This document shows, in pieces, positions 49,641 through 57,864 of a DNA stretch of 58,214 nucleotides. Both the position numbers and the translations under genes were made by a program. Below the pieces are notes generated by a model, which was given only the letters and a program-made list of their open reading frames with translations, was not told the origin of the DNA and made no database searches. This DNA comes from Phenylobacterium conjunctum (GTDB lineage: Bacteria; Pseudomonadota; Alphaproteobacteria; Caulobacterales; Caulobacteraceae): assembly GCF_042679085.1 (NCBI RefSeq), contig NZ_JBHTLQ010000025.1, positions 1 through 58,214 of the forward strand. Direction: 5' to 3'. How positions within the stretch are numbered: the stretch's first letter is position 1; every line of letters begins with the position of its first letter.

Positions 49641-50159
49641 ATGTCCGTCCCAAGACCCTTGTCGACCACCGCTGTCCCGATCCTGCTTGGCCTGACCCTG
49701 GCCGGTTGCGCGGGACCGCGGGTGCTGACCAGCCTGGCGCCGGAGAGCGGCGCGGTTCCGGCCGGCAAGACCGTAGTCCTGCTCACACCGCCCGAGGCCT
49801 CCAGCGCCGCGGCCGGTCTCGCCCAGACGCGGCTGGCCGCCCGCGGTCCCGTCGCCGGCCAGGCCCCTGACCTCTACCTGCAGGTCGGCGACAGCGCCCG
49901 CCCCGGGACCATCGGTGTCATGGGGCCGCTCGCCACACCCGCCGCAGCCCCCGCCTGGATCGAAATCCCGCGCCGCAAGGCCTGGATCGGCGGCGCCAAG
50001 CCGGTGCGCACGGTGGAGGTGGCGGTGCTCGACGCCAAGACCGGCGCGCCCCTGGCCCGCGCCCAGGCCAGTGACCGCAAGGCCGGGGATCGGCAGCCGT
50101 TGTCCGTCCTGGTCGACGCCGCCCTGGCGCGCCTGGGCCTGGTCGCGCCCGCGTCCTGA
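49641..50159 (+). CDS. DUF4136-like lipoprotein
   Basis: A 172-residue lipoprotein: signal peptide ending at lipobox LTLAGC, then an Ala/Gly/Pro-rich domain (SLAPESGAVPAGKTVVLLTPPEASSAAAGLAQTRLAARG) and a C-terminal part (RTVEVAVLDAKTGAPLARAQAS). The fold resembles DUF4136-type lipoproteins, but the match is weak. It lies 60 bases after the preceding gene on the same strand and is convergent with the CHASE2 kinase (six bases between stops). Confidence 0.6.
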   Translation: MSVPRPLSTTAVPILLGLTLAGCAGPRVLTSLAPESGAVPAGKTVVLLTPPEASSAAAGLAQTRLAARGPVAGQAPDLYLQVGDSARPGTIGVMGPLATPAAAPAWIEIPRRKAWIGGAKPVRTVEVAVLDAKTGAPLARAQASDRKAGDRQPLSVLVDAALARLGLVAPAS

Positions 50160-50165
50160 GCCAGA

Positions 50166-52370
50166 TCAGGCCTGAGGCACGCCAAGGCTGAAGATCGCCC
50201 CGCGGCCCGGCGCGCTGTCACAGGCCACGAACCCGGACTGCCGTTCGGCCACCACCCGCACAAAGCTGAGGCCCAGGCCCGCCCCGTCGCTGCGCCCGGC
50301 GTCGAACCGCTGGAAGGGCTGGAACAGCCCCGCCAGGGCCGCCTTGTCCAGGCCCGGCCCCTCGTCGGCGATGCGCAGCACCCATTGGCCCGCCCGGCCG
50401 CCGCGACCCTTGGCCAGGGTGCAACGGATGGTCCCGCCGGCCGGGCTGAACTTCACCGCATTGCCCAAAAGGTTGCCGACGGCGCGGGCGGTGAGCGAGG
50501 CGTCGCCGCGGGCCAGGGCCTCGTTGGGACCCTGGGCCTCCAGCTTCAGGCCCTTGGCCTGCCATTGCGGCCACAGGTCGTCGGCGGCCTGGGCGACGAT
50601 GTCGGCGAAGTCGAAGGTCTCGGCGCGGACCGGCCCGCTCTCGGCCCGGGCCAGCTGCACGAAGCCGTCGGCCAGGGCCAGGGTCTTCCTGGCGTAGCCG
50701 GCGATCCGGTGGGCCAGGCCCTGGGGGTCGGCGGCGGCGTCGGGATTGTCCAGCAGGGCCAGGATCGAGCTCTGGGGCGAGCGCATGTCGTGGGTGAGCA
50801 GCTGCAGGGCCTGCTCGCGCTGGCGATGGGCGGCTTCCAGGGCGGTGACATCGGCCAGCCGCAGGATCAGCCCGCCCGCCTGCCGCGCCGCCAGGCCGAC
50901 CTGCAGGGTGCGGCCGTCGGCCAGGCGGACCTGATGGCCCTCCAGCGCGGCCGGCGGCCCGTCGAGCGGCTCAGCCGACGCCAGCCGACCGGCCACCTCG
51001 GCCCAGGCCTTGTCCGCCAGGGCCTCGTCGAACAGGGCGCGGGCCGCGTCATTGGCCATTTCAACCTGGTCGCCGACCCCCAGCACCAGGGTGGCGTCCG
51101 GCAGGGCGGCCAGGGCCTCGGCGGTGAACCGGCGCAGGGCGCTCATCCGCACGATGGCCCGGTCCAGCAGCCAGGCCTGGCGGCCCACCAGGTCGCCGCC
51201 GGCTGGCGGGGCCTTGGGGAGGTCGGCCATGGCCGGGTCGGCGGCCAACCGGTCGATCTCGGCGGCCAGGAAGGCGCTGGCCGCGGCCAGCCTGCGCCAA
51301 CCCCAGAGCGGATAGGCGACCAGCAGGCCCAGCAGGGCCGGGGCAGGCATGAGCCAGATCCTTAAGCCCGCCAGCAGACCGGCGCTGAGGCCCAGCACGC
51401 CGACGCCCAGCGCAAGGCCCACCACCATGGCCCGCCGCGGCGACAGGGTCAGCATGGCGGTCATCAACAGCCAGACGGCGCCCAGGCCCAGGCCCAGGGA
51501 CCAGAGCGGCCCGGCGGGGCGGACCTCGCGCCCCTGCAACAGGCTCGACAGCACATTGGCCTGGAACTCGACCCCCGACAGGTCCCCGCCTCTGCCGCCC
51601 ACCGGGGTTGGGAAGCGGTCACCCATCCCGGCCCCGGTCGCGCCCACCAGGACGAGGCGGTCGCGGAACACCTCAACCGGGACCTCGCCGGCCAGGACCT
51701 GGGCGAAGGAGACGGTGGGAAAGGCGCCGGGCGGGCCGGCGAAGGGAACGATCAGCTCGTCCGGCGGCCGGGCCGCCTTGGGCCGGGCCAGGCGGAAGGC
51801 CTTCAGGGCCAGGTGGTCGGTCCAGGCGCCCGCCCCGCCGTCGCGCAGGTGGACCCGGCGCAGCATGCCGTCGGGATCGTAGCGGACATTGACCTGACCC
51901 AGCCCCGCCGCCGCGCCAGCCAGGGGCTCCGGCGGCCGGACCAGGGTGAAGGGCGCGCCGTTCGGCCCCGGCGCCTGCATGGTCAGGGGCAGCAGGGTGC
52001 GCACGCCCCGCATGGACTGGGCCAGCGCGTGATCGTCGGCGGAGGGCTCCAGGAACAGGATGTCATAGACCACCGCCTTGGGCTTCGCCTGGGCCAGCTG
52101 GTCCAGCAGCCGAGCGTGGACGGCGCGGCCCCAGGGCCAGCGGCCAAGCTCAGCCAGACTGCGGTCATCGATGGCGACGATGACCAGCTCCTTGGCCGGC
52201 GGCGGCGGGTTCAGCAGGGCCAGCCGGTCATAGATCAGGTTGTCCGCCCGCCCGAGCGCCCCGGTCAGGGCGCAGGCCGCCACGGCCAGCGAGGTGAGCA
52301 GACCCACCAGCAGCCATTCGCGGCCGAGACGCCACCGTTCCCCGGCGGCCACAGGGCGGGACCGGGGCAT
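50166..52370 (-). CDS. CHASE2-domain sensor histidine kinase
   Basis: A 734-residue membrane kinase. An N-terminal TM anchors an extracytoplasmic CHASE2 domain (about 40-300; DNLIYDRLALLNPP, VIVAIDDRSLAELGRWPWGRAVHARLL, AVVYDILFLEPS). Three TMs follow, then a PAS-like region (EALAALPDATLVLGVGDQV). HisKA has phospho-acceptor His in LLTHDMRSPQSSILALL, and the HATPase has VGNLLGNAVKFSPAG and IADEGPGL, with GAGLGLSFVRVVAE. It starts three bases after the FecR/LysM gene, so the two are translated together. The stimulus is unknown. Confidence 0.9.
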   Translation of the reverse strand: MPRSRPVAAGERWRLGREWLLVGLLTSLAVAACALTGALGRADNLIYDRLALLNPPPPAKELVIVAIDDRSLAELGRWPWGRAVHARLLDQLAQAKPKAVVYDILFLEPSADDHALAQSMRGVRTLLPLTMQAPGPNGAPFTLVRPPEPLAGAAAGLGQVNVRYDPDGMLRRVHLRDGGAGAWTDHLALKAFRLARPKAARPPDELIVPFAGPPGAFPTVSFAQVLAGEVPVEVFRDRLVLVGATGAGMGDRFPTPVGGRGGDLSGVEFQANVLSSLLQGREVRPAGPLWSLGLGLGAVWLLMTAMLTLSPRRAMVVGLALGVGVLGLSAGLLAGLRIWLMPAPALLGLLVAYPLWGWRRLAAASAFLAAEIDRLAADPAMADLPKAPPAGGDLVGRQAWLLDRAIVRMSALRRFTAEALAALPDATLVLGVGDQVEMANDAARALFDEALADKAWAEVAGRLASAEPLDGPPAALEGHQVRLADGRTLQVGLAARQAGGLILRLADVTALEAAHRQREQALQLLTHDMRSPQSSILALLDNPDAAADPQGLAHRIAGYARKTLALADGFVQLARAESGPVRAETFDFADIVAQAADDLWPQWQAKGLKLEAQGPNEALARGDASLTARAVGNLLGNAVKFSPAGGTIRCTLAKGRGGRAGQWVLRIADEGPGLDKAALAGLFQPFQRFDAGRSDGAGLGLSFVRVVAERQSGFVACDSAPGRGAIFSLGVPQA

Positions 52371-52373
52371 GGC

Positions 52374-53723
52374 TTACTGGCCGATCTGCAGGTCCTGGAA
52401 CGCGCCCACCTTCACGCTGGGCGGCTGGCCCGGCTTGAACCGGGTGGCGATCACCCGCCAGCGATAGGCGCCGGGCGGCAGGTCGGTGAGGCTGACCTCG
52501 GGCTCGGCCAGGCCGGGCAGGTCGGCATAGGGCGTCGGGCTGTCGCTCCGGAACACCTGCAGCTGGAAGATCCGGGTCCCGGCGCCGGCCGAACTCCAGC
52601 GGAACTTGAATTTCTTCATCTTGCCGGCGGTCTCGGCCTGGGGCTGGCCGGCGTCCAGCACGTTCAGGTCGCGCTCGAATCCATAGTCGCGGGGCAGGCC
52701 TTCCAGTCCCTCGGCGTCGATGGCGGTGGCGCGCACGAAATAGACCCCGTCCGGAACCTGCTCGAAGACGGCGGCGGGACCGTCGGTCTCGGTCTCGGCG
52801 AACACGTCGACGAAGCCGGCGTCATTGGCCAGTTGCAGATGATAGCGTGCCGCGCCCGCTATCGGTTCCAGGGTGAAGGTCACCTTCGGGTCTTCCTGGG
52901 TGCGGCCGCCGCGCACCAGGGCCGGAGCCGGCAGCAGGGCGCGCGGGGCGGACACGCCGGACGCCGCGGCGCGGGCGCCGAACCCGGCCGGCACCGGTGT
53001 TTCGGTGGGCGCGGAGGCGGGAGCGACGCCCACCACGCCCTTGATCACCTCGGCCTGGGCGGTGGCGCGGCCCGGATCATAGGACACGCGGTATTCGGTG
53101 CCGCGCACGGCGGCGACGCTCAAGGGCGTGCGGATCAGGAACTGGCTATCCGGGGTCGGCATCGGCGTGACCTGGGCCGCCCCCTTGCCAAGCTGGATGT
53201 CGAAGGTCCGCTTCAGCCCCCCGGTCAGGAGGACCTGGCGCAGGCGTACGATCGCCAGGGTGGAATTGGACGGCAGGCTGACCCGGCTCTCGTCGGGCAG
53301 GGCCAGGGTGGCGAAGGCGTTGGGGCCGGTGGCGATCTGGTCGCCCTCCTGCAGCACCATGTCCCGGGCGGGCGTGATGGCCCGGCCGGCGCGGGTGATC
53401 GTCACCCGGCCGCTGAAGGCGGCCAGGGCCGCGGGGATCGGCTCGGATTTCAGCAGCGGATAGGGAATGGTCAGGGAGGAGCCCGCCGGCAGCCGACGCG
53501 GATCTTTCACCCGGTTCAGCTTCTGCACCGCCCGATAGTCGGCCGACTTGACCAGGTAGCGCCCGCCCAGGCCGATCAGGGTGTCGCCGGCCTGGACCTT
53601 GTAGGTCACAGGCGGCTCGCTGGGCGCAGCGCCGGCGCGGGGCTGCGCCGCCGCCGAAGGGGCCGCCAGCACCATGACCGCCAGCATGGGGGCCGCGGCC
53701 AGTCCTGCTGTCATGGTCCTCAT
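52374..53723 (-). CDS. Exported LysM and FecR domain protein
   Basis: A 449-residue secreted protein: signal peptide (MRTMTAGLAAAPMLAVMVLAAPSAAA), a LysM peptidoglycan-binding domain (about 40-90, TYKVQAGDTLIGLGGRYL to SLTIPYPLL), a FecR domain (about 105-215; GRVTITRAGRAITPARDMVLQEGD, LIRTPLSVAAVRGTEYRVSYD), and a C-terminal Ig/fibronectin-like region. FecR domains often sense or transmit envelope signals; LysM would tether the protein to the wall near the CHASE2 kinase. ATGA overlap with the response regulator. Confidence 0.85.
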   Translation of the reverse strand: MRTMTAGLAAAPMLAVMVLAAPSAAAQPRAGAAPSEPPVTYKVQAGDTLIGLGGRYLVKSADYRAVQKLNRVKDPRRLPAGSSLTIPYPLLKSEPIPAALAAFSGRVTITRAGRAITPARDMVLQEGDQIATGPNAFATLALPDESRVSLPSNSTLAIVRLRQVLLTGGLKRTFDIQLGKGAAQVTPMPTPDSQFLIRTPLSVAAVRGTEYRVSYDPGRATAQAEVIKGVVGVAPASAPTETPVPAGFGARAAASGVSAPRALLPAPALVRGGRTQEDPKVTFTLEPIAGAARYHLQLANDAGFVDVFAETETDGPAAVFEQVPDGVYFVRATAIDAEGLEGLPRDYGFERDLNVLDAGQPQAETAGKMKKFKFRWSSAGAGTRIFQLQVFRSDSPTPYADLPGLAEPEVSLTDLPPGAYRWRVIATRFKPGQPPSVKVGAFQDLQIGQ

Positions 53724-54427
53724 GCCGCGCCGTCCCCCTGCAGGCCTGTCGTCGGCTCCAGCCGATAGCCGAAACCGTAGATGGTCACGAGGCGAAATCC
53801 ATGTTCAGGGCGAAGTTCAAGCTTGGTGCGCAGCTTGGACAGGTGGGCGTCCAGGGTGCGGGTCTCCAGGTCCGGGCTGTGGCCCCAGACGGTCTCCAGG
53901 AGATAGTCCCGCGACAGGGCGCGGGCGGCGTTGCGGAACAGCACCAGGGCCAGCTGCAGCTCCTTGGCGGTCAGGTCGCGGCGTTGGCCGTTCAGGTATA
54001 TCCGCTGTTCGCCGGCCACATGCCGATAGGGGCCGAAGTCCTCCGGCCCGGCGGGCGGCGGAGCGGGAAAGGCCCGGCGCAGCAGGGCGGCGACCCGGGC
54101 GGTCAGCACCGCCGGCTGGATCGGCTTGACCACATAGTCGTCGGCCCCGGCCCCCAGGCCCTGGACGATGTCGGCCTCCTCGGCCCGGCTGGTGATCAAT
54201 AGCACCGGCGGCGGCGCCGGCCCCTGGCGCAGTTGCTCCAGCACCTCGATGCCGCTCATGCCCGGCATGTTCCAGTCCAGCAGCAAGAGGTCGAAGGTCT
54301 GGCGGCGCAGGTCGCGCAGGGCCGCGTCTGGCCGCTCGAAGAGCACAGCCTCATGCCCGGCGCGGGCCAGAATCCCCGCGATCAGCTCATTGTGCGCGGG
54401 GTCGTCATCCAGGACGGCGATTTTCAT
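53720..54427 (-). CDS. OmpR-family response regulator of the CHASE2 system
   Basis: A 235-residue regulator: receiver with pocket AVLDDDPAHN, phospho-Asp in LLLLDWNMPGMSG, Lys in YVVKPIQPA, and a winged-helix output (SRDYLLETVWGHSPDLETRTLDAHLSKLRTKLELRPEHGFRLVTIYGFGYRLEP). It leads the coupled operon with the LysM/FecR protein and the CHASE2 kinase, so it is most probably the kinase's partner. It is a candidate binder of the TGTAAA direct-repeat sites, one of which lies 143 bases upstream of its start. Confidence 0.93.
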   Translation of the reverse strand: MKIAVLDDDPAHNELIAGILARAGHEAVLFERPDAALRDLRRQTFDLLLLDWNMPGMSGIEVLEQLRQGPAPPPVLLITSRAEEADIVQGLGAGADDYVVKPIQPAVLTARVAALLRRAFPAPPPAGPEDFGPYRHVAGEQRIYLNGQRRDLTAKELQLALVLFRNAARALSRDYLLETVWGHSPDLETRTLDAHLSKLRTKLELRPEHGFRLVTIYGFGYRLEPTTGLQGDGAA

Positions 54428-54569
54428 AGGGCGGGGGAGAACCCTTGGGGGACGAGGAGGGACCCTTCGGAACGAAGCCCCAGCTTAGGGGCTTTGCCCC
54501 CCGGTATGAAGCCGCCCTACCTAAATTGGGCCTAGCGCGCCAGGGGTCCTTAGGCGCCGCTTGAAGTGG

Positions 54570-54589
54570 TGTTTTTACAATTGTTTACA
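54570..54589 (-). promoter_or_regulatory. TGTAAACAAT direct-repeat operator, site 2
   Basis: Minus strand TGTAAACAATTGTAAAAACA: TGTAAA units at 10-base spacing, near-identical to site 1 (49146-49163). It lies in the divergent gap between the response regulator (minus) and the winged-helix gene at 54688 (plus). In orientation it faces the regulator the way site 1 faces the gene at 49242. The 260-base gap (54428-54687) otherwise holds no gene. Confidence 0.55.
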
Positions 54590-54687
54590 CGGCCATGGGA
54601 TGACGCGGCGTTCTGCCGCGCCCTAGAACTCCACCCAGAACGGGGCGCCGTCCCGGCTCTGGCGTCAGAGACTTCGAGGGTGTTGGA

Positions 54688-55128
54688 ATGCAGATCGACC
54701 TGGTGGATTCCGAAGCCGCCGCGCCGGGAGCCCTGATGGCCGCCGCCCTGGCCGTGGAGGGCTTCTGCCTGCGCCGGGCCGAGGCGGTGACGGGCGTCCA
54801 CGGCCTGGGGCCGACCGCCGCCGTGATCTATCGCACCCTGTGTGTCGCCGCCGTCAGCGGGTCGGGGGAAGCCGACGCCGAGGGGGGGCTGCGCTGGGTC
54901 TCGCGCACCTCCTTGGCCGAGAGCTGCGGCCTGCCGCGCGAGACCGTGCGGCGCAAGTGCGAGGTGCTGGTCGAGGCCGGCCTGATCCATGGCGACCGGG
55001 TGCGCGGGGTGACGCCCAAGCGCGAAGCCCTGGCCGCCAGCCTGGGCCCGGGCAGCTGGGACACCCTGATCCGCGACCTGCGCCACCTGACTGATGCGCT
55101 ACATCGGCTGGGCGTCCTGAAGGCCTGA
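54688..55128 (+). CDS. Winged-helix DNA-binding protein of unknown family
   Basis: A 146-residue protein with a helix-turn-helix in its second half: WVSRTSLAESCGLPRETVRRKCEVLVEAGLIHGD is a clear wHTH with a wing; the first half is helical and may form the dimer interface (VEGFCLRRAEAVTGVHGLGPTAAVIYRTLCVAAV). MarR- or Crp-like in outline, but no family is certain. It is divergent from the response regulator and nine bases from the convergent RTX gene's stop. Confidence 0.75.
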   Translation: MQIDLVDSEAAAPGALMAAALAVEGFCLRRAEAVTGVHGLGPTAAVIYRTLCVAAVSGSGEADAEGGLRWVSRTSLAESCGLPRETVRRKCEVLVEAGLIHGDRVRGVTPKREALAASLGPGSWDTLIRDLRHLTDALHRLGVLKA

Positions 55129-55137
55129 CCTGGACTT

Positions 55138-56154
55138 CTAGCCGAGCCCGATCCAGTCCGAGGCCAGGGCGGCCAGGTTGACGCCCACCAGGGTCAGGGT
55201 GTCGGCCCCCAGGGTGACCACCGTGTCGGCGCCCGACATCGCCACGCTCCAGCTGGCCCCGCCCTCGATAAGGATCCGGTCGCCCTGGGCGTAGTTGAAG
55301 TCGGTGATCCGGTCGTTCCCGGCGCCGGAGAAGAAATGGAAGATGTCGGCGCCCGCGCCACCGGCCAGGGTGTCATTGCCCCGATCCCCGAAAACGATGT
55401 CGTCGCCCGCGTCGCCGGAGACGCTGTCATCCCCCTGTCCGCCGCGCACCACGTCATTGCCGTCACCGCCTGACAGGGTGTCATTGCCCAGGTTGCCATA
55501 GACGATGTCGGCGCCCGCATCGCCATAGAGCAGGTCGTCGTTCTTGCCGCCGACCACCCAGTCGTCGCCCGCATTGCCGTGGGCGGTGTCGTTGCCGACA
55601 TTGCCGTTGATGTCGTCAAAGCCGGACCCGCCGCTCAGCAGGTCGGCGCCGTCATCGCCACGCAGGACGTTGGACCCAGAGCCCCCGGCGATCACATCGT
55701 CACCGGCTCCGCCATTGACCACGTCATCGCCATCACCGCCATCCAGCACGTCATCGCCGGCCCCGCCGGAGATATTGTCCGCGCCCGACAGCCCGCGCAG
55801 CACATCGCCCAGGGTCGAGCCGGTAATGGTGTCGGCCCCGGCCAGCATGGAATTGATCGCCGCCGTCCTGTCCCCCGCCGCGGCCCAGCGCAGCAGGTCA
55901 ACGACGGGCAGGCTCACGCCGGAGATGTCGAACACCGTCGACCCGCCCTGGGTCTCCAGGATCCGGGTCAGGGTCCCGCCGGACAGGGCGCCGGTCAGCG
56001 ACAGCGAAAACTGGCCGTAGAGCGTGTCCAGGGTCTGGCCGTTGACGCTGGTCAGCTGCCCGGCCACCGAGGCCGACAGGCTCCGCGTGAGCATGGACAA
56101 CAGGTCCACCTGCTCCAGATCGACGGAAACCCCGCCCAGGGTGATCACAGCCAT
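55138..56154 (-). CDS. RTX-type calcium-binding repeat protein
   Basis: A 338-residue protein: an N-terminal 90-residue region without a known fold (MAVITLGGVSVDLEQVDLLSML), a linker, then an array of GGxGxDxLx nonapeptides (GGAGDDVLDGGDGDDVVNGG onward, at least a dozen units) forming a calcium beta-roll. No Sec signal peptide, so secretion by a type I system is expected; the C-terminus (TLVGVNLAALASDWIGLG) would be the secretion signal. No type I secretion genes are near. The ATG at 56154 is preferred to 56184. Confidence 0.88.
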   Translation of the reverse strand: MAVITLGGVSVDLEQVDLLSMLTRSLSASVAGQLTSVNGQTLDTLYGQFSLSLTGALSGGTLTRILETQGGSTVFDISGVSLPVVDLLRWAAAGDRTAAINSMLAGADTITGSTLGDVLRGLSGADNISGGAGDDVLDGGDGDDVVNGGAGDDVIAGGSGSNVLRGDDGADLLSGGSGFDDINGNVGNDTAHGNAGDDWVVGGKNDDLLYGDAGADIVYGNLGNDTLSGGDGNDVVRGGQGDDSVSGDAGDDIVFGDRGNDTLAGGAGADIFHFFSGAGNDRITDFNYAQGDRILIEGGASWSVAMSGADTVVTLGADTLTLVGVNLAALASDWIGLG

Positions 56155-56225
56155 GTCCGGCCCCCCACGGTTAAGCGGGGTCAACCTTGCCGGGCATATG
56201 CTGAGAAAGGCTGAAGAGGGAGAAA

Positions 56226-56301
56226 TGGTGCCGCCTAGGTGACTCGAACACCTGACCTACGCATTACGAATGCGCCGCTCTACCGGCTGAGCTAAGGCGG
56301 C
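56226..56301 (-). tRNA. tRNA-Thr (anticodon CGT)
   Basis: Minus strand begins GCCGCCTTAGCTCAGCCGGT; acceptor GCCGCCT/AGGCGGC, discriminator A, encoded CCA (56226-56228). The anticodon loop TTCGTAA gives CGT, reading ACG Thr codons. TTCGAGT is the T-loop. Confidence 0.95.
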
Positions 56302-56331
56302 CCCGCGGGGCTGGCGCCCCGAAAGCGCGGG

Positions 56332-57864
56332 CTATTTAGCGGCTCTCGGGCCGCTCGCCAAGCGTCTGCGTCCAGATGGCCGTCTTTGGGCTGGCCGGGG
56401 CGTGGGTGGAAGCGGCGGCGGAGGCTCGTCGTCGTCGAAGAAGCCCTCGTCGATGGGGTAGGGCGGGGCGGCGCCGGGCTCGGCGGCCAGGAGGGGCGCG
56501 GGGTCGGCGTAGGAGATCGGCAGCTCGGGCAGTTCGCTCATCACCCGCTCGGCCCGTTCGTGGCGCGGATGGATGAGGTCTCCGGTCTCGGCGTAGCTGG
56601 TGACCAGCCGCGCCCAGTCGCCGGGCTGATAGGCGAAGGCGCGGCCTTCCGGGTCCAGGTCCGACCAGTCGGCTTCGCGCGGGGCGGTGACCCCGCGGGC
56701 CATCCAGACCCGAGCCTCGTCGGGCCGGCCGCCCAGGAAGGCGACGCGGGCCATCAGGCCGGCGATGCGGGCGGTGACCGGTTCGGCCTCCAGGGTCTTG
56801 GCGGCCTCGGCGGCGGCCGTGGCGTCGCCGGACACCAGGGCCGCCTCCACCGCCAGGATGCGGCTTTCCCGGGCCGGGGCGTTGAGCGCGGCCAGGGCCG
56901 CAAGCCGCGCGGACCGCTGGCGCGGGGTCTCATTGGTCTTTAGATCGCGATAGGCCAGCCACAGGGCCGGGTGCGGCGCGACCTTCCAGGCGGCCTCGAT
57001 GACCTGGACAGCCCGCGAGGGCTTGCCTTGGGCGGCCAGCAGGCGGGCGGCCATCACCACGCCGGGGGCGAAACCGGGCGCCAGCTTGGCGGCCTCAGCG
57101 GCGAAGTCGGCGGCCAGGGACCGGGCCTTGGCCTCGGCGGTGGACTCAAGGCCTGCGGCGGAGGCGGCGGGCAGGGCGGCGCGGCCGCGCTCGGCGACGA
57201 TGGGCGAGACGATCTTGCGCTCCAGGGCGGCCTTGACCAGGTCGCGGGCCCCGTCCCAGTCGCCATCGGCCAGCCGGGCCTCCAGCAGGGCGCGCCAGGC
57301 CCAGCGAGCGGCCTTGGCCTGGCCATAGGCTTCCTCGGCGTGGCGCAGGGCGGTGGCCCGGTCGCCCTGGCCCTGGGCCAACAGCATCAGGCCCTTGTGG
57401 CCGGCCAGGCGCATTTCCGGAAAGCCGAGCATGGCGGAATAGGCGGCCTGGGCGGCGATGACGTCGCCGGCGGCTTCCGCCGCCTGGGCGGCCAGCAGGC
57501 GCACCAGGCCCGGCGCGTCCTCGGCCAGGTCGGCGGCCTTGGCGGCCAGCCGCCGCGCCTCGGTCCCGTCCCCCGCCGCCACGGCCAGGAAGCCGCGGGT
57601 CAGAACTTCGCCCGCCTGGCGGCGACGGGTCTCCTGGCGGGTACGCTCGGCCCGGCGCGGGGCTTCGATCACCCACAAGAGCAGCCGCCAGAAGGCCAGG
57701 GAGGTGAGCGCCCCGAACAGGGTCAGGACCACCAGGGCGGCGGCGGTCATGTCCGCGCGCCAGCCCATCCAGATGATGCTGGCGTGACCCGCCTCGCCGG
57801 CCAGGGCGAGGACAGCCACCGCCAGGGCCAGGACGACGACGACGGCGACGCCGGCGCGGATCAC
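56332..57864 (-). CDS. HemY-type membrane protein with TPR-like repeats
   Basis: A 510-residue protein of the HemY N-terminal domain family. Two N-terminal membrane segments (VVVVLALAVAVLALAGEA and LVVLTLFGALTSLAFWRLLLWV) are followed by Ala-rich helical repeats (residues 90-410) of TPR type, and a Pro-rich acidic tail (EGFFDDDEPPPPLPPTP). It is linked to haem synthesis in gammaproteobacterial operons but its enzyme role is not proven. The GTG start at 57864 overlaps the preceding gene's stop (GTGA). Confidence 0.88.
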   Translation of the reverse strand: MIRAGVAVVVVLALAVAVLALAGEAGHASIIWMGWRADMTAAALVVLTLFGALTSLAFWRLLLWVIEAPRRAERTRQETRRRQAGEVLTRGFLAVAAGDGTEARRLAAKAADLAEDAPGLVRLLAAQAAEAAGDVIAAQAAYSAMLGFPEMRLAGHKGLMLLAQGQGDRATALRHAEEAYGQAKAARWAWRALLEARLADGDWDGARDLVKAALERKIVSPIVAERGRAALPAASAAGLESTAEAKARSLAADFAAEAAKLAPGFAPGVVMAARLLAAQGKPSRAVQVIEAAWKVAPHPALWLAYRDLKTNETPRQRSARLAALAALNAPARESRILAVEAALVSGDATAAAEAAKTLEAEPVTARIAGLMARVAFLGGRPDEARVWMARGVTAPREADWSDLDPEGRAFAYQPGDWARLVTSYAETGDLIHPRHERAERVMSELPELPISYADPAPLLAAEPGAAPPYPIDEGFFDDDEPPPPLPPTPRPAQRRPSGRRRLASGPRAAK

